Source: Alcaligenaceae bacterium (lineage in GTDB: Bacteria > Pseudomonadota > Gammaproteobacteria > Burkholderiales > Burkholderiaceae_B). From it: a stretch of 64,000 bases of DNA. The stretch is from positions 434,001-498,000 of the forward strand of contig JACCEP010000003.1 in NCBI GenBank assembly GCA_013416395.1, read 5' to 3'. The position numbers and the translations under genes were made by a program. The notes beneath the pieces were generated by a model. That model worked only from the letters and a program-made list of their open reading frames with translations. It was not told the origin of the DNA and searched no databases. This document shows positions 19,085 to 30,216 of this stretch, one piece after another. Position 1 is the stretch's first letter. Each line of letters begins with the position of its first letter.

Positions 19085-19875
19085 GCCCTGGCAATGCCGC
19101 GCGAAGATGCGGCCAGAAAATCAACCAGTGGCGCGAGCGCTTCAGCGGTGGCGGGCTGTTGCTGACTGATCACTCTGATCTGCGCACAAGCCTCGTCAAC
19201 CGACAGCTTGCGGCGATACACAAGTTTGTAGGCTTCCTTGAGCGCCGCAATGGCCTCTGCACTAAAGCCCCTGCGACTGAGACCTTCAGAATTGATTCCT
19301 ACAGGGCGAAATGGGTCGCCGGCACCAATAACATACGGGGGTATGTCTTGCCGTATGGAACTGGTGCCACCGATCATGGTGTGCGCGCCGATGCGTACAA
19401 ACTGGTGTACGGCCGACAGCCCACCCACAATAGCCCAATCGCCAATATGAATGTGGCCTGCAAGTTGAACACTATTGGCCAAAATAACCTGATTACCCAC
19501 TTGGCAATCGTGCGCAATATGCACGTATGCCATGATCCAGTTGTCATCACCCAGACGCGTCACGCCAACGTCTTGGGCTGTGCCCGTATTGATGGTTACA
19601 TACTCGCGGACGGTATTGCGGTCGCCAATTTCAAGCCGTGTGGGCTCACCGCCATATTTTTTGTCTTGCGGCGCGCCACCAATGGAGCAGAACCGGTAAA
19701 ACATATTATTGGCGCCGATGGTGGTATGGCCATCGATCACGCAGTGCGGCCCAACAGTGGTGCCCGCACCCAGAGTTACATGTTCCCCAATGATGCTATA
19801 GGCACCAACGGTGACATCATCGGCCAGTTTTGCTCCGGTCGAGACGATGGCGGTGGGGTGTATTCGTTCAGACAT
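19081..19875 (-). CDS. lpxA: UDP-N-acetylglucosamine acyltransferase
   Basis: The 264-residue left-handed beta-helix protein transfers a 3-hydroxyacyl chain from ACP to UDP-GlcNAc, the first step of lipid A synthesis. Hexapeptide repeats run from residue 2 to about 185, with the catalytic His122 in [10 protein letters not shown] (His125 in E. coli), followed by a helical C-terminal domain. The fabZ stop overlaps its start by 8 nt and lpxB overlaps its end by 4 nt. Confidence 0.97.
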   Translation of the reverse strand: MSERIHPTAIVSTGAKLADDVTVGAYSIIGEHVTLGAGTTVGPHCVIDGHTTIGANNMFYRFCSIGGAPQDKKYGGEPTRLEIGDRNTVREYVTINTGTAQDVGVTRLGDDNWIMAYVHIAHDCQVGNQVILANSVQLAGHIHIGDWAIVGGLSAVHQFVRIGAHTMIGGTSSIRQDIPPYVIGAGDPFRPVGINSEGLSRRGFSAEAIAALKEAYKLVYRRKLSVDEACAQIRVISQQQPATAEALAPLVDFLAASSRGIARA

Positions 19876-20326
19876 TGTCTTCGAGCACGCGAATGGCGCA
19901 CATGATTTTGGCTTCTGCCGCTACCTGCCCATCGACAGTCGCCGTAGCGGTGTATTTACAGATTTTACGGCTGATTTTGTCTGCGGTAATCTCTAAACGC
20001 AATTGATCTCCCGGCACAACCGGGCGACGAAAGCGCGCACCATCCACCCCAACCAGATAATACGCAATTTTTTTGTCGGCCGGATTAACATCTTCCTGGC
20101 CTTCAAATGAAAACAACGCAGCGGCCTGCGCCAGAGCCTCAATAATGAGCACCCCAGGCATCACCGGGTGATGCGGAAAATGCCCGGTAAAAAAAGGCTC
20201 GTTCATTGACACGTTTTTGATGGCCACAATGCTCTTGCCTGGCACCATTTCGAGCACACGATCAACCAGCAGCATCGGATAACGATGCGGCAAGCGCTCC
20301 ATGATTTGTTTAACGTCGAGTTCCAT
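19868..20326 (-). CDS. fabZ: 3-hydroxyacyl-ACP dehydratase
   Basis: The protein has 152 residues from ATG 20326. The frame continues upstream into lpxD, but [17 protein letters not shown] is the normal start of the family. The hot-dog fold motif [20 protein letters not shown] supplies His49 and Glu63, the catalytic pair. It dehydrates 3-hydroxyacyl-ACP in fatty acid synthesis and competes with LpxA/LpxD for the same substrate. The gap to lpxD is 62 nt. Confidence 0.97.
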   Translation of the reverse strand: MELDVKQIMERLPHRYPMLLVDRVLEMVPGKSIVAIKNVSMNEPFFTGHFPHHPVMPGVLIIEALAQAAALFSFEGQEDVNPADKKIAYYLVGVDGARFRRPVVPGDQLRLEITADKISRKICKYTATATVDGQVAAEAKIMCAIRVLEDNV

Positions 20327-20388
20327 TTTTTTGGGTATCCTGCCTGCTTGCGGCGCCAGCATGAGCGTGGCGCTTGGTGGAAAAATAA

Positions 20389-21483
20389 TTACGGTTTGTT
20401 TTTTTCGGCGGCCCTGACACGGCGGCGCAATTGCGATAACTGCCCGAGTACGGCTGCGTTTCGTTGCCATTGGACATGTTCATCAAACGGGTAAACCCCG
20501 GTGTAACGCCCCGGCTTGGAAACATTGGAAGTAATGGCAGTACCCCCCGACACATGCACATCGTCGCCCAGCACCAGGTGGCCTGACAGCATTGCCGCCC
20601 CGCCTATGGTGCAACGACTGCCTATGGTGGTTGAGCCCGCCACACCCACGCAAGCCGCCATGGCGGTATGATCGCCAATTTTTACGTTGTGCCCGATCAT
20701 GATCTGGTTATCGAGTTTGACCCCATTGCCAACCAGCGTGTTTTCGAGTGCGCCACGGTCAACCGTGGTATTGGCGCCGATTTCGACATCATTGCCCAGC
20801 TCAACACCGCCGATCTGGGCGATTTTGGCCCAGGCCCCGGGCTCGTTGTGCGGGTCAGGCGCAAAACCAAAGCCATCTGCCCCCAGTACGCAGCCCGAAT
20901 GCAAAATGGCACGGTCACCCACACTGACATGGTGATAGAGCGTGACACGTGCATGAAGCAGACAGTCACGGCCTAGCGAACTTGCAGCGCCGATGAAACA
21001 CCCTGGCCCCAGACGCGTACCCTCACCGATGTGCACATCGTCTTCGATGACACACAGGGGGCCTATGCTGACGCCTGGCCCGATTTGGGCCGATTGTGCC
21101 ACGATGGCACTGGGGTGAATGCCTTTTTCGAGCGCATTAAGCCTGTGCTGGTCAAACCATTGCGCCAGCAGGGCATACATAAGATAAGGCTCACTGCACA
21201 AGACCACACGATAGTCATGATCAGGCGTCGTGTAAGCCTGATAGGCGGATTGCGTCATGATGACAGCAGCCGCCTTGCAGTGGTTTAACTGTTCGTGCAG
21301 GCGCGGATTGGCCAGAAAACTGACTTCATCGCGGCCAGCCGACACCAAAGAGCCCAAGCCCCTGATCAGGGGCCCGGGCTCGTCGGCGGAATCAATCAGC
21401 TGCCACTCCAGACCTGCGGTATTAGCTTCAGCGAGCAACTGCTGCAACGTAGGCGCCTGTTCAGGCGCTAGCAATACCGGCAT
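20389..21483 (-). CDS. lpxD: UDP-3-O-acylglucosamine N-acyltransferase
   Basis: The protein has 364 residues: an N-terminal uridine-binding domain ([13 protein letters not shown]) followed by a long left-handed beta-helix of hexapeptide repeats. The conserved catalytic region is [23 protein letters not shown]. It adds the N-linked 3-hydroxyacyl chain in lipid A synthesis. It starts 6 nt after skp ends, the usual arrangement bamA-skp-lpxD. Confidence 0.97.
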   Translation of the reverse strand: MPVLLAPEQAPTLQQLLAEANTAGLEWQLIDSADEPGPLIRGLGSLVSAGRDEVSFLANPRLHEQLNHCKAAAVIMTQSAYQAYTTPDHDYRVVLCSEPYLMYALLAQWFDQHRLNALEKGIHPSAIVAQSAQIGPGVSIGPLCVIEDDVHIGEGTRLGPGCFIGAASSLGRDCLLHARVTLYHHVSVGDRAILHSGCVLGADGFGFAPDPHNEPGAWAKIAQIGGVELGNDVEIGANTTVDRGALENTLVGNGVKLDNQIMIGHNVKIGDHTAMAACVGVAGSTTIGSRCTIGGAAMLSGHLVLGDDVHVSGGTAITSNVSKPGRYTGVYPFDEHVQWQRNAAVLGQLSQLRRRVRAAEKNKP

Positions 21484-21489
21484 CTTGGA

Positions 21490-22044
21490 TTAACCGCCCA
21501 GGGCTTTCATGACCTGATCGGTAATGTCTACCCGTGGGCTGACAGTGACGGCATCTTGCAGAATTAGGTCGTAACCCTGCTGTTCAGCAATCTTTTTGAT
21601 GGCTGCATCGGCACGCTCGACAATGCTGGAGAACTCTTCATTGCGGCGGCGGTTGAAGTCTTCTTGGAACTCACGACGTTTGCGCTGCAGATCAGAGTCA
21701 AGGTCGGCGAGCTTACGCTGGCGTTTGATGCGGTCAGACTCGGAAATGACGGGAGCGTCTTTGTCGAGCTTTTGTGCCTCGCTGCGCAACTGGTTTGCAA
21801 GGCTTTGCAGTTCAGTGTCGCGCTTTTTGAATTCAGCTTCAATTTTGGCCTGTGCTGCTTTGGCTGGCTTGGAGTCGCGCAAAATGCGCTCAGTACTCAC
21901 GAAGCCGATTTTGGTGGCCTGGGCATGAACGGGTGCCGCGATAGCAACGCTCATACCAAGTGCTGCTGCCAGCACGAGTGCCCGATTGCTGCGACCGATG
22001 CCATCGGCAACGGAAGTAAGTTTTAATGCGAATTTAGACTTCAT
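21490..22044 (-). CDS. skp: Periplasmic chaperone Skp/OmpH
   Basis: This 184-residue precursor has a long signal peptide ending near PVHA-QATK. The mature part opens with KIGFVSTERIL, then a charged, coiled-coil-rich region (residues 65-145) forming the tentacles of the trimer, and ends with the conserved VSPRVDITDQVMKAL. It binds unfolded outer-membrane proteins in the periplasm and hands them to BamA, encoded just upstream. An AAGGTAG ribosome site precedes ATG 22044. Confidence 0.95.
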   Translation of the reverse strand: MKSKFALKLTSVADGIGRSNRALVLAAALGMSVAIAAPVHAQATKIGFVSTERILRDSKPAKAAQAKIEAEFKKRDTELQSLANQLRSEAQKLDKDAPVISESDRIKRQRKLADLDSDLQRKRREFQEDFNRRRNEEFSSIVERADAAIKKIAEQQGYDLILQDAVTVSPRVDITDQVMKALGG

Positions 22045-22106
22045 GAAAAATCTACCTTGCGAAAATGCATAGATAAAAAAGCTATTGTGCCATTAAATAC
22101 GCTGTA

Positions 22107-24443
22107 TCAGAAACCAGTGCCGATCTGGAACTGGAATGCCTGCTTGTCGTCGCCCTTCTTGGCGTTGAGTGCCCGGCCCCATGACAGCTGCAACGGCCCC
22201 AGTGGCGATTGCCATGAGAAACCTAAGCCAGCAGCGTACTTCCAGCCGCATGGATCTTCGGCATAGTTGTCAACACCGCGCATACAACCACCTGCGGTGT
22301 TGTCTACACGGCCTGCATCGGCAAAGATGAACCAGCGCAGGGTGCGGTCACGCGTAGCTCCAGGAAACGGCAAGTATAGCTGTACGTTACCTACGATGCG
22401 ACGGGAGCCGCCAAGATAATCGTTAGAACCTGTATCGCGTCCACCCAGCGATGCGCCCTCATAACCGCGTACGGAGCCAATGCCGCCACCGTATACGTTT
22501 TTGATGACCGGAAAGTCTTTGTCGCCATAGGAACGACCCCAGTCGAGCAGACCGTTAAAGGCCAGGGTAAAGGAACGGCCTAGTGGCAGGTAGTACTGTT
22601 GCTGCGCGCTGAGCATGTAGTACTGGAGGTCTAGCGTAGAAACATCTGCAGACAGACGGGTGTAGTTACCCTTGGTTGGAACCAGGGCACTGTCGCGCGT
22701 ATCTTTGGACCAGCCCACGTTAAAAATAACGGCATTGGTCGACTCGCCGTACTGGTCGACGAAGTTTTTATAAGCCTGAGGCGTGGTGTCGCGCAGATTG
22801 CTAAGCTTGTTGTTCTCGAAGCTGACGCCGGCAAAAACACGATCACTCTCTGAAATAGGCACGCCGAAATTAAGCCCGCCACCCATAGCGGTTACCCGAT
22901 AGTCGCCATCAGAGTAGTCGTTGTCATAAGGCGTGGTGCGACGATAGTAGAGCGAAGTTGTCTTGCTGATGCCGTCGCGGGTCCAGTATGGATCAGTATG
23001 CGAAACAACCACAGCGCGGTTGGTTTCGCTGGTGTTGACCTGCAGAGAAAGCGTGTTACCGCTGCCGAAGATGTTGTCCTGGCTAATGCCTGCAGACAAC
23101 ATAAGCTTGTCGGTAGACCCGTAACCAACCCCCAGGTTGATAAGGCCCGTGGGCTTCTCTTTGACGTTGACGTTGATGTCGATCTGATCGGTTGACCCAG
23201 CCACCGGTGCTGTAGTGACGTTGACTTCGTTGAAGTAACCAAGGCGATCAACGCGATCGCGTGACGCTTTAATGGCATCACCGTCGTACCAGGCGGCTTC
23301 CTGCTGGCGCAATTCACGCCGTATAACTTCGTCACGCGTACGCGTGTTGCCACCAACCTGTATGCGTCGAACATAAACGCGCTGGCCAGGATCAACAAAA
23401 AACGTAAGGTCAGTTTCATGCGTAGCCCGGTCAAGCACCGGGTTGGGGTTGACGTTGGCAAACGCATACCCCAACGTACCGAGGTACTCGGTAATGGCCT
23501 TGACGGTTTGGTTGACCTTGGCAGCCGAGAATGTTTCACCTGCCTTGATATTTACCAAAGGCTCGATCTTGTCGTTAAGGTCAAGCAGCTCGCCGGCGAG
23601 CTTTACGCTACGTACGGTATAGGGTTCGCCTTCGTGAACCGTATAGGTAATGAAAATATTCTCGCGGTCTGGCGAGATCGACACCTGCGGCGCTTCGGCA
23701 GAATACTCAAGATAGCCACGATCAAGGTAAAAGGAGCGAAGCCGCTCTACATCGCCCTCGAGTTTTTCGCGCGAATACCTGTCGGTATTGGTATACCAGG
23801 TCATCATGCCGTTGGTCGTGAGATCCATTTCTTTGAGCAAGGTACCTTCTTTAAAGGCCTTATTGCCCACGACGTGGATTTCGCGGATTTTGGCGCGGCC
23901 GCCTTCGAAGATTTCGAAACTTACACCCACGCGATTACGCGGCAACGGCGTAATAATGGGATTAACTTCAACACCGTACTTGCCCTTGGACAAATACTGT
24001 TGCTCGATTTCGAAACGCGCGCGCTCAAGCATGGCATTATCAAACACGCGCCCCTGCCCAAAACCAACCTTGGCCAGCGACTGCGTAATGGCCTTGGCGT
24101 CGAACTCGCGCATGCCATTAAACGTGACCGATGCAATCGTGGGGCGCTCTTCGACCGTAACCACCAACACATTATTGCTGGTATCGATACGCACGTCGTT
24201 GAAGAAACCTGTGGAGTAAAGCTTCTGTATGGCTTCGGCAGCCTGGGCTTCGGTAAACTGCTCGCCGACTTTAACAGGCAGATAGCTGAAAACCGTGCCT
24301 GCGTCAACGCGCTGAATGCCCTGTACCTGGATGTCTCGCACCACGAAAGGTGTAAACGCATTTGCAATGCCTGGTATGAGCAGTGCTGCCAGCAATGCGG
24401 GAAGACCGCGTCTGACAAAGTGTAGTTTCCGGCTAAACGACAT
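22107..24443 (-). CDS. bamA: Outer membrane protein assembly factor BamA
   Basis: The 778-residue Omp85 protein has a signal peptide cut near NAF-T or ANA-F, five POTRA domains (about residues 30-430) and a C-terminal 16-strand barrel. The barrel carries the conserved VRGYEGASLGGRD lid-loop motif and ends in F (QIGTGF), as outer-membrane barrels usually do. It inserts beta-barrel proteins into the outer membrane. It lies 53 nt after rseP and 62 nt before skp. Confidence 0.97.
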   Translation of the reverse strand: MSFSRKLHFVRRGLPALLAALLIPGIANAFTPFVVRDIQVQGIQRVDAGTVFSYLPVKVGEQFTEAQAAEAIQKLYSTGFFNDVRIDTSNNVLVVTVEERPTIASVTFNGMREFDAKAITQSLAKVGFGQGRVFDNAMLERARFEIEQQYLSKGKYGVEVNPIITPLPRNRVGVSFEIFEGGRAKIREIHVVGNKAFKEGTLLKEMDLTTNGMMTWYTNTDRYSREKLEGDVERLRSFYLDRGYLEYSAEAPQVSISPDRENIFITYTVHEGEPYTVRSVKLAGELLDLNDKIEPLVNIKAGETFSAAKVNQTVKAITEYLGTLGYAFANVNPNPVLDRATHETDLTFFVDPGQRVYVRRIQVGGNTRTRDEVIRRELRQQEAAWYDGDAIKASRDRVDRLGYFNEVNVTTAPVAGSTDQIDINVNVKEKPTGLINLGVGYGSTDKLMLSAGISQDNIFGSGNTLSLQVNTSETNRAVVVSHTDPYWTRDGISKTTSLYYRRTTPYDNDYSDGDYRVTAMGGGLNFGVPISESDRVFAGVSFENNKLSNLRDTTPQAYKNFVDQYGESTNAVIFNVGWSKDTRDSALVPTKGNYTRLSADVSTLDLQYYMLSAQQQYYLPLGRSFTLAFNGLLDWGRSYGDKDFPVIKNVYGGGIGSVRGYEGASLGGRDTGSNDYLGGSRRIVGNVQLYLPFPGATRDRTLRWFIFADAGRVDNTAGGCMRGVDNYAEDPCGWKYAAGLGFSWQSPLGPLQLSWGRALNAKKGDDKQAFQFQIGTGF

Positions 24444-24496
24444 CCTGGAGGATCCTCGGGCGATTAAATAGTGGAAGATTGTAAGTCACAACGCCT

Positions 24497-25828
24497 CTAG
24501 CTGAAAAGGCGCGAAAAATCGTTAAAGAACGCCAGGCCCATCAACGCAACAAGCAGACCAAGCCCAACACGCTGCCCGTTTTCTAGCCATTTTTCAGGAA
24601 CAGGCTTGCCGCGAATAGCTTCGACAGCGTAGTACATGAGATGCCCGCCGTCCAGCATGGGGATCGGCAACAAATTTAACACGCCTATGCTGACACTGAT
24701 TAGTGCCAGAAACCCTATATAGGCTGCCAGACCGATACGCGCCGTCTGACCGGCGTAATCTGCGATAGTAACCGGGCCGCTGACATTTCGCAGAGAGATA
24801 TCGCCAACAACCATGCGACCCATCATTTTCAGCGACAACCAAACGGTGTCAACCGTGCGTGTAACGCCGCGCCTGGCGCTATCAAACAGACCATAACGAA
24901 CGGTAACCATTGGAAAATCAGCGCCCAGCATAACGCCAATGCGCCCCACTTCGCGACCGTCGGCTGATTCGGCCTTGGGTGCCACGGTTAGTGCAACGGG
25001 CGCACCATCGCGCAGCACCGTCAATGGCACAGACTTGCCCGCATGCTCCTGGATGTGCTTGATAAACACCTGTGCAGTCGGTTGCTGGACACCTTCAACG
25101 CTAAGAATAATATCGCCTTCGCGCAAGCCAGCGTGCGCACCAGGGCTGCCCACATTGACGCTTTTTACGACGGGCCGTGGCAAGGCAAGGGCAAGCCCCG
25201 CCTCGGCCATGGGGTCTGCACCATCGGGCTCGATCTGGTCTGCCTGAAAACGCAAGATACGTTCTCGCTGCGCGCCGCTCTCGCCTTCGACCGTTACACT
25301 CGCTTCCCCCCCGCTGGTAACCGCGTCAAGCAGCTGCCAGCGCACCTCGCTCCAGGATTTGACGGGCTGGTCATTAACCGCCAGTATGCGGTCCCCACCC
25401 AACAGGCCGGCCTGTTCTGCTGCGGTACTGTGCGCAGGAGGAGCAAGCACGGCTGCGGGCTCGCTTGTGCCCATCAGGTTCAGCAGCGTATACAGTATGG
25501 CCGCCAGTAACAGATTGGCGAAAGGGCCAGCCATGACGATGGCACTGCGCTGACCCAGGGTTTTACGGTTAAACGCCTGATCCGCCTCGGCAGGCGATGC
25601 CCCCTCAGGGGCGTCATCGAGCATTTTTACGTACCCGCCCAGGGGTATGGCCGAAAGTGCCCATTCTGTGCCGTGCCTGTCGGTACGACGTGCAAGCACT
25701 TTGCCAAATCCGACCGAAAAGCGCAGTACGCGAACGCCACAAAGCCGGGCAACCCAATAGTGGCCCAGTTCGTGAAAGGTAACTAAAACGCCAAGTGCGA
25801 GGGCAAAGGCAATCAGGGTAAAAAGCAT
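24497..25828 (-). CDS. rseP: Site-2 membrane metalloprotease RseP
   Basis: The protein has 443 residues from ATG 25828, which has an AGGA site upstream; the frame extends to a TTG at 25870 overlapping dxr, which is unlikely. The zinc motif HELGH (residues 19-23) is in the first membrane helix and the third ligand is in NLLPIPMLDGG near the C-terminus. Two PDZ domains lie between. RseP cleaves anti-sigma factor RseA and remnant signal peptides. Neighbouring bamA and skp belong to the envelope stress regulon in other bacteria. Confidence 0.95.
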   Translation of the reverse strand: MLFTLIAFALALGVLVTFHELGHYWVARLCGVRVLRFSVGFGKVLARRTDRHGTEWALSAIPLGGYVKMLDDAPEGASPAEADQAFNRKTLGQRSAIVMAGPFANLLLAAILYTLLNLMGTSEPAAVLAPPAHSTAAEQAGLLGGDRILAVNDQPVKSWSEVRWQLLDAVTSGGEASVTVEGESGAQRERILRFQADQIEPDGADPMAEAGLALALPRPVVKSVNVGSPGAHAGLREGDIILSVEGVQQPTAQVFIKHIQEHAGKSVPLTVLRDGAPVALTVAPKAESADGREVGRIGVMLGADFPMVTVRYGLFDSARRGVTRTVDTVWLSLKMMGRMVVGDISLRNVSGPVTIADYAGQTARIGLAAYIGFLALISVSIGVLNLLPIPMLDGGHLMYYAVEAIRGKPVPEKWLENGQRVGLGLLVALMGLAFFNDFSRLFS

Positions 25829-25851
25829 GGAATCCTGGAAAAAATCGCGCG

Positions 25852-27054
25852 TCAGACGACCGACGTACAAAGCTCTATGGCGATGCCTCGGGCACGTGCG
25901 TCGAGCTCGAGCACATCTTCGAGCGTGTCAGGCCCCGGCAAACTCTGCCGGGCAACCCGGTCAAGACTCGCCTCAATAATGCGCGCGATCTGAGTATAGC
26001 CAATTTGTTCTTTCAGAAATCGATCTACAGCCACTTCATTGGCGGCATTTAAGGCGACACAGGATGCCTGCCCCTCGACCAGCGCCTCAAACGCCAGCCG
26101 CAAGCAAGGGAACCGGGCGTAATCGGGGAGTTCGAAGTCAAGGCGACCCAGTGCAGCAAGCTGGAGCAAGCCCACCCCGCTTTCGATACGCTGCGGAAAC
26201 CCCAGACCGTAAGCAATGGGCGTGCGCATGTCGGGCTGACCCAATTGCGCAAGAATGGAGCCGTCTTCATATTCGACCATGGAATGCACCATGCTCTGCG
26301 GGTGAATCAACACCTGGATGCGATCAACAGGCATGGCAAAAAGCCAGTGAGCCTCAATGACCTCAAGCCCCTTGTTGAGCATGGTAGCGGAGTCTACCGA
26401 AATTTTACGGCCCATGCTCCAGTTAGGGTGCGCACATGCCTGATCGGGCGTAACGTGATCCAGCTGGTCAAGTGCCGTGCACCGGAACGGCCCACCCGAA
26501 GCCGTAAGCAGCAGGCGGCGCACCCCTTTTGCAGGCTCGATCGGCGCCGACGCTGACGCATTGGTTGGCAGACACTGAAAAATGGCGTTGTGCTCGCTGT
26601 CTATGGGTAGCAGTTCGGCCCCATGATTGCGCACCGTACGCATAAACAAACCGCCTGCAGCCACGAGCGCTTCTTTGTTGGCCAGCAGCACGCGCTTGCC
26701 CGCCTGGGCAGCAGCAAGTGCCGACGGCAAGCCTGCAGCGCCGACAATAGCAGCCATGACGGTCGTAACCTCGGGATCAGCGGCCGTATCGGCCAGTGCC
26801 TGAGCGCCAACGCGAATTTCGGGAAGCGGCCTAGCGGCTGGCCAGGCCTGTATAAAGCGAGCACGGGCGGCTGTGTCGACGACAATAACAACGGGGGCCG
26901 ATGTGGCGGCAGCCTGGGCAGCCAGCCGCTCAACGCGGCTGTGCGCGCTCAAGGCATACACGGCCATCGAATCAGGATGGCGAGCGATGACGTCAAGTGT
27001 ATTTTCGCCAATGGAACCGGTAGAGCCCAACACACACACGCGTTGAAATTTCAT
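25852..27054 (-). CDS. dxr: 1-deoxy-D-xylulose 5-phosphate reductoisomerase
   Basis: The 400-residue enzyme makes 2-C-methylerythritol 4-phosphate using NADPH, the committed step of the MEP isoprenoid pathway. The N-terminal NADPH motif [37 protein letters not shown] and the metal/substrate segment LTASGGPFR are all present. Its ATG overlaps the cdsA stop (TGATG). Its product feeds the substrate of UppS, encoded two genes upstream. Confidence 0.97.
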   Translation of the reverse strand: MKFQRVCVLGSTGSIGENTLDVIARHPDSMAVYALSAHSRVERLAAQAAATSAPVVIVVDTAARARFIQAWPAARPLPEIRVGAQALADTAADPEVTTVMAAIVGAAGLPSALAAAQAGKRVLLANKEALVAAGGLFMRTVRNHGAELLPIDSEHNAIFQCLPTNASASAPIEPAKGVRRLLLTASGGPFRCTALDQLDHVTPDQACAHPNWSMGRKISVDSATMLNKGLEVIEAHWLFAMPVDRIQVLIHPQSMVHSMVEYEDGSILAQLGQPDMRTPIAYGLGFPQRIESGVGLLQLAALGRLDFELPDYARFPCLRLAFEALVEGQASCVALNAANEVAVDRFLKEQIGYTQIARIIEASLDRVARQSLPGPDTLEDVLELDARARGIAIELCTSVV

Positions 27055-27914
27055 CAGACTGGAAGCCCCGTCAGTAACAAAGCCAGTGGCGCCACGGGCA
27101 ACAGCGCATCAATACGGTCGTAGACGCCACCATGGCCGGGCAGGAGTTGGCTGGAGTCTTTAACACCTGCACGCCGCTTGAGCAATGATTCAAATAGGTC
27201 ACCCACTATGGAGATCGCTGCCAGACCCATGGCAATAAGTATGACGATGCCGACCGGCCAACGCAAGGCCAGTGTCGCACCAAAGCTTCCGGGCCAATAC
27301 GCGCTGATCAACACCCAGGCCGTGGCAGCCACAACGCCGCCCACGGCGCCCTCCCAGGTTTTGCCGGGACTAACCTTGGGGGCCAGTTTGTGACGCCCTA
27401 TCGCCCTGCCGACAAAATAAGCGGCGATATCGGCAAACCAGATGAGGGCCAACAGGGATACCAGATACCAGGCGCCGTGCAGCAAATAGAGCTGCACCAG
27501 TGACGCCCAGACGGCCAGAACGGCGAAGATACCAAATAAACTAAGCCAGCCACAATGCGCCTTGTGCTGCGCCTGCCCGCGCACAACCATGGCCGTGGCG
27601 GCTGCAACCCAGATAATGGCCACACCGGGTATAACCCAGAAGTTAAGCCAGCTTCGCAGCTCTAGAGCCCAGGGCGCGGGCGTTGTAGCAAGCCATTGAA
27701 AAGCGACTGCCAACATTGCCAACCCCATGAGCACGCCCAATACGGCGGGCATGGCACCTGATGTCTTTGACCAGGTGAGCCGCAGCCACTCGAAGAGTGC
27801 ACAGCCGGCTGTAATGGTAAGCAGCAGCACTAACGGCCAAGGGCTGGCAGCAAGCAATGCCCCCAGCAGTATCACGAGAAGGATAATGGCAGTGATGATG
27901 CGCTGCTTGAGCAT
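27054..27914 (-). CDS. cdsA: Phosphatidate cytidylyltransferase
   Basis: The 286-residue integral membrane protein has about eight hydrophobic segments and makes CDP-diacylglycerol from CTP and phosphatidate for phospholipid synthesis. The family signature near the C-terminus is clear: [14 protein letters not shown] and [12 protein letters not shown] followed by [15 protein letters not shown]. It sits between uppS and dxr in the typical order. Confidence 0.96.
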   Translation of the reverse strand: MLKQRIITAIILLVILLGALLAASPWPLVLLLTITAGCALFEWLRLTWSKTSGAMPAVLGVLMGLAMLAVAFQWLATTPAPWALELRSWLNFWVIPGVAIIWVAAATAMVVRGQAQHKAHCGWLSLFGIFAVLAVWASLVQLYLLHGAWYLVSLLALIWFADIAAYFVGRAIGRHKLAPKVSPGKTWEGAVGGVVAATAWVLISAYWPGSFGATLALRWPVGIVILIAMGLAAISIVGDLFESLLKRRAGVKDSSQLLPGHGGVYDRIDALLPVAPLALLLTGLPV

Positions 27915-27927
27915 TCAACAACCTCTG

Positions 27928-28689
27928 TTAGTTTTTTGCGGCGAGCTGGGCGCTGGTGCGCCCAAAGCGGCGCTCCCGGGCCTTGTACCATTCGATAGCG
28001 GCGTCAATTTGCGCCGTCCCGAAATCGGGCCAGTAATCGGGCGAAAAATAAAGCTCAGTATAGGCGAGTTGCCAGATGAGAAAATTGGAAATGCGCTGCT
28101 CGCCACCGGTACGAATGAACAGATCGGGTTCGGGCGCATAGGCCATGGACAAATACGGCGCTAGCGCTGCCTCGTTAAGGTCGCCCGGGTTCTGCGCGAG
28201 GTCGGGCCGATCTTCAAGTAAGCGCCGCATCGCTTGGAGGATATCCCAGCGACCGCCATAGTTAGCTGCAATGGTAAGCACCAGCGCTGAATTATGAGCC
28301 GTGCGCGCCTCGGCCTCACGAATAAGTTTTTGCAGACCGGGCTCAAATGCCGAGAGGTCGCCCACGATACGCAGCCTGGCACCGCGCTTATCGAGCTTCT
28401 TGACTTCTTTTTCAAGGGTTTGAATAAAAAGCCGCATGAGCAACGATACTTCTTCGGCCGGTCTGCGCCAGTTTTCGGAGCTAAACGCAAACAGCGTCAG
28501 GTATTTGATACCGTGGCGGCCACAGGCTTCAACAACGCGCCGTACAGCTTGCACGCCTCGTACGTGCCCCGCTGTGCGGGGCAGAAACCGGCTTGTGGCC
28601 CAACGCCCGTTACCGTCCATAATTATGGCAAGATGGCGCGGGACGTCGGTGTTATCCGGAATAACTAATGTGGTAGAACTGCCGGGCAT
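27928..28689 (-). CDS. uppS: Undecaprenyl diphosphate synthase
   Basis: The protein has 253 residues from ATG 28689; an in-frame TTG lies four codons upstream. The cis-prenyltransferase motifs are complete: [10 protein letters not shown] with catalytic Asp25, [11 protein letters not shown], and the C-terminal [16 protein letters not shown] and [12 protein letters not shown]. It makes the C55 lipid carrier for peptidoglycan and O-antigen. The gap to frr is 21 nt. Confidence 0.96.
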   Translation of the reverse strand: MPGSSTTLVIPDNTDVPRHLAIIMDGNGRWATSRFLPRTAGHVRGVQAVRRVVEACGRHGIKYLTLFAFSSENWRRPAEEVSLLMRLFIQTLEKEVKKLDKRGARLRIVGDLSAFEPGLQKLIREAEARTAHNSALVLTIAANYGGRWDILQAMRRLLEDRPDLAQNPGDLNEAALAPYLSMAYAPEPDLFIRTGGEQRISNFLIWQLAYTELYFSPDYWPDFGTAQIDAAIEWYKARERRFGRTSAQLAAKN

Positions 28690-28710
28690 ATAGCGTTTCA
28701 AAACTGGCGG

Positions 28711-29271
28711 CTACACCGTCATGATCTCGGCTTCTTTAGCCGCAACGAGCTTGTCAATTTCAGCTACGTGTTTGTCAGTGAGCTTTTGCACGTCATCTTG
28801 TGTGCGACGCTCATCGTCTTCACTGATTTCTTTATCTTTGACCAGTTTTTTGAGGGTTTCATTAGACTCGCGGCGTATATTTCGCACGGCGATTTTGGCG
28901 TCTTCGCCCTCGTTACGCACTACCTTGGTCAGATCGCGCCGACGTTCTTCGGTAAGCGCAGGCATGGGCACACGAATGCTTTCGCCCATGGAGATGGGGT
29001 TGAGCCCCAGGTCGGAATCACGGATAGCCTTTTCAACAGGCCCTGCCATGTTTTTTTCCCATACCTGCACATTAATTGTGCGGGCATCAACCAAGTTGAC
29101 ATTGGCAACCTGACTGACAGGCACGGGCGAGCCATAGTACTCGACCATTATGTGATCAAGAATGCCGGCGTGCGCACGGCCGGTGCGAATTTTTGCAAGG
29201 TTGGCCTTGAGCGTATCTATTGATTTGCCCATGCGTGACTCTGCCGAATTTCTGACCTCTGAGAGACTCAT
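28711..29271 (-). CDS. frr: Ribosome recycling factor
   Basis: The 186-residue protein, from ATG 29271, matches the family length. The conserved core [40 protein letters not shown] and [10 protein letters not shown] are clear. It works with EF-G to split post-termination ribosomes. The gap to pyrH is only 13 nt, so they are co-transcribed. Confidence 0.97.
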   Translation of the reverse strand: MSLSEVRNSAESRMGKSIDTLKANLAKIRTGRAHAGILDHIMVEYYGSPVPVSQVANVNLVDARTINVQVWEKNMAGPVEKAIRDSDLGLNPISMGESIRVPMPALTEERRRDLTKVVRNEGEDAKIAVRNIRRESNETLKKLVKDKEISEDDERRTQDDVQKLTDKHVAEIDKLVAAKEAEIMTV

Positions 29272-29284
29272 TACAATTCCTTCG

Positions 29285-30001
29285 TCAAACGTGTACCAGG
29301 GTGCCTTCGTCTTCGCCCAAAACGGCACGTTTCAGGGCTCCTGGCTTATTAATAGAAAATACCTTGATGGGTAGCTTTTGGTCGCGACACAATGCAAACG
29401 CCGTGGCATCCATAACCTCAAGACGACGCACAATGGCCTCATCGAAGCTGATGCGTGCATAGCGTGTGGCATCGGGGTCTTTATTGGGGTCGGCACTATA
29501 AATGCCGTCAACCTTGGTCGCCTTGAGCACGATTTCTGCGCCAATTTCTGCGCCACGCAGCGCTGCTGCCGTGTCAGTGGTAAAAAACGGGTTGCCGGTA
29601 CCCGCAGCGAACACAACCACTTTACCCTCTTCGAGGTAACGCAGCGCTTTAGGACGTATGTAGGGCTCGACGACCTGGTCTATATTGAGTGCCGACTGGA
29701 CACGAGTGTCAATGCCGCGATGTTTAAGGGCATCTTGCAAGGCAAGCGCGTTCATGACCGTAGCCATCATACCCATATAATCGGCTGTGGCGCGATCCAT
29801 GCCCTGAGCCCCAGGCGCCAGGCCTCGAAAAATATTACCGCCACCGATCACAATAGCCAACTCGACGCCCAGCGTCGCAACTTCGGCTATCTCTTCAGTC
29901 ATGCGTAATATGGTGGCGCGGTTGATCCCAAAGGCATCTTCGCCCATCAGCGCTTCGCCGGACAGTTTGAGCAAGACGCGCTTATACGATCTCGTGGTCA
30001 T
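29285..30001 (-). CDS. pyrH: Uridylate kinase
   Basis: The protein has 238 residues from ATG 30001; nine upstream codons open from TTG but lack family similarity. This amino-acid-kinase-fold enzyme phosphorylates UMP to UDP. Motifs are [39 protein letters not shown] and [14 protein letters not shown] terminator for rpsB-tsf lies upstream at 30176, so pyrH needs its own promoter in the 200-nt gap; TACACT about 40 nt before the start may be a -10 box, but this is weak. Confidence 0.97.
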   Translation of the reverse strand: MTTRSYKRVLLKLSGEALMGEDAFGINRATILRMTEEIAEVATLGVELAIVIGGGNIFRGLAPGAQGMDRATADYMGMMATVMNALALQDALKHRGIDTRVQSALNIDQVVEPYIRPKALRYLEEGKVVVFAAGTGNPFFTTDTAAALRGAEIGAEIVLKATKVDGIYSADPNKDPDATRYARISFDEAIVRRLEVMDATAFALCRDQKLPIKVFSINKPGALKRAVLGEDEGTLVHV

Positions 30002-30175
30002 AGGTAGTTTCCCAGGTGAACAATCCAACGAAAGTGTAAGCCAGACCCAGGCCCGCGTGTATGTACAGACCTGGATTATTTCGCCGAAGCCTAATGAGGC
30101 TGCGGCAGGTCGGAGGCGGCTGAAGGAAAATACCTGACCAGTCGCCGATCGAGCCAGGCTCGACCGGGCCTGGTG

Positions 30176-30197
30176 AAAACAGGCAAGAGCTTGCCTG
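30176..30197 (-). terminator. Intrinsic terminator of rpsB-tsf
   Basis: On the minus strand arms CAGGCAA / TTGCCTG with a GCTC loop are followed by TTTT. It lies 20 nt after the tsf stop codon and separates rpsB-tsf from pyrH, perhaps with read-through. Confidence 0.75.
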
Positions 30198-30216
30198 CCT
30201 GAAGAAGCATTACGCC

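Noticed and set aside
23418-24425. Long plus-strand ORF opposite bamA (335 codons)
   Set aside because: It is an antisense shadow of bamA; the minus-strand protein is an unmistakable BamA and the shadow has no recognisable motif.
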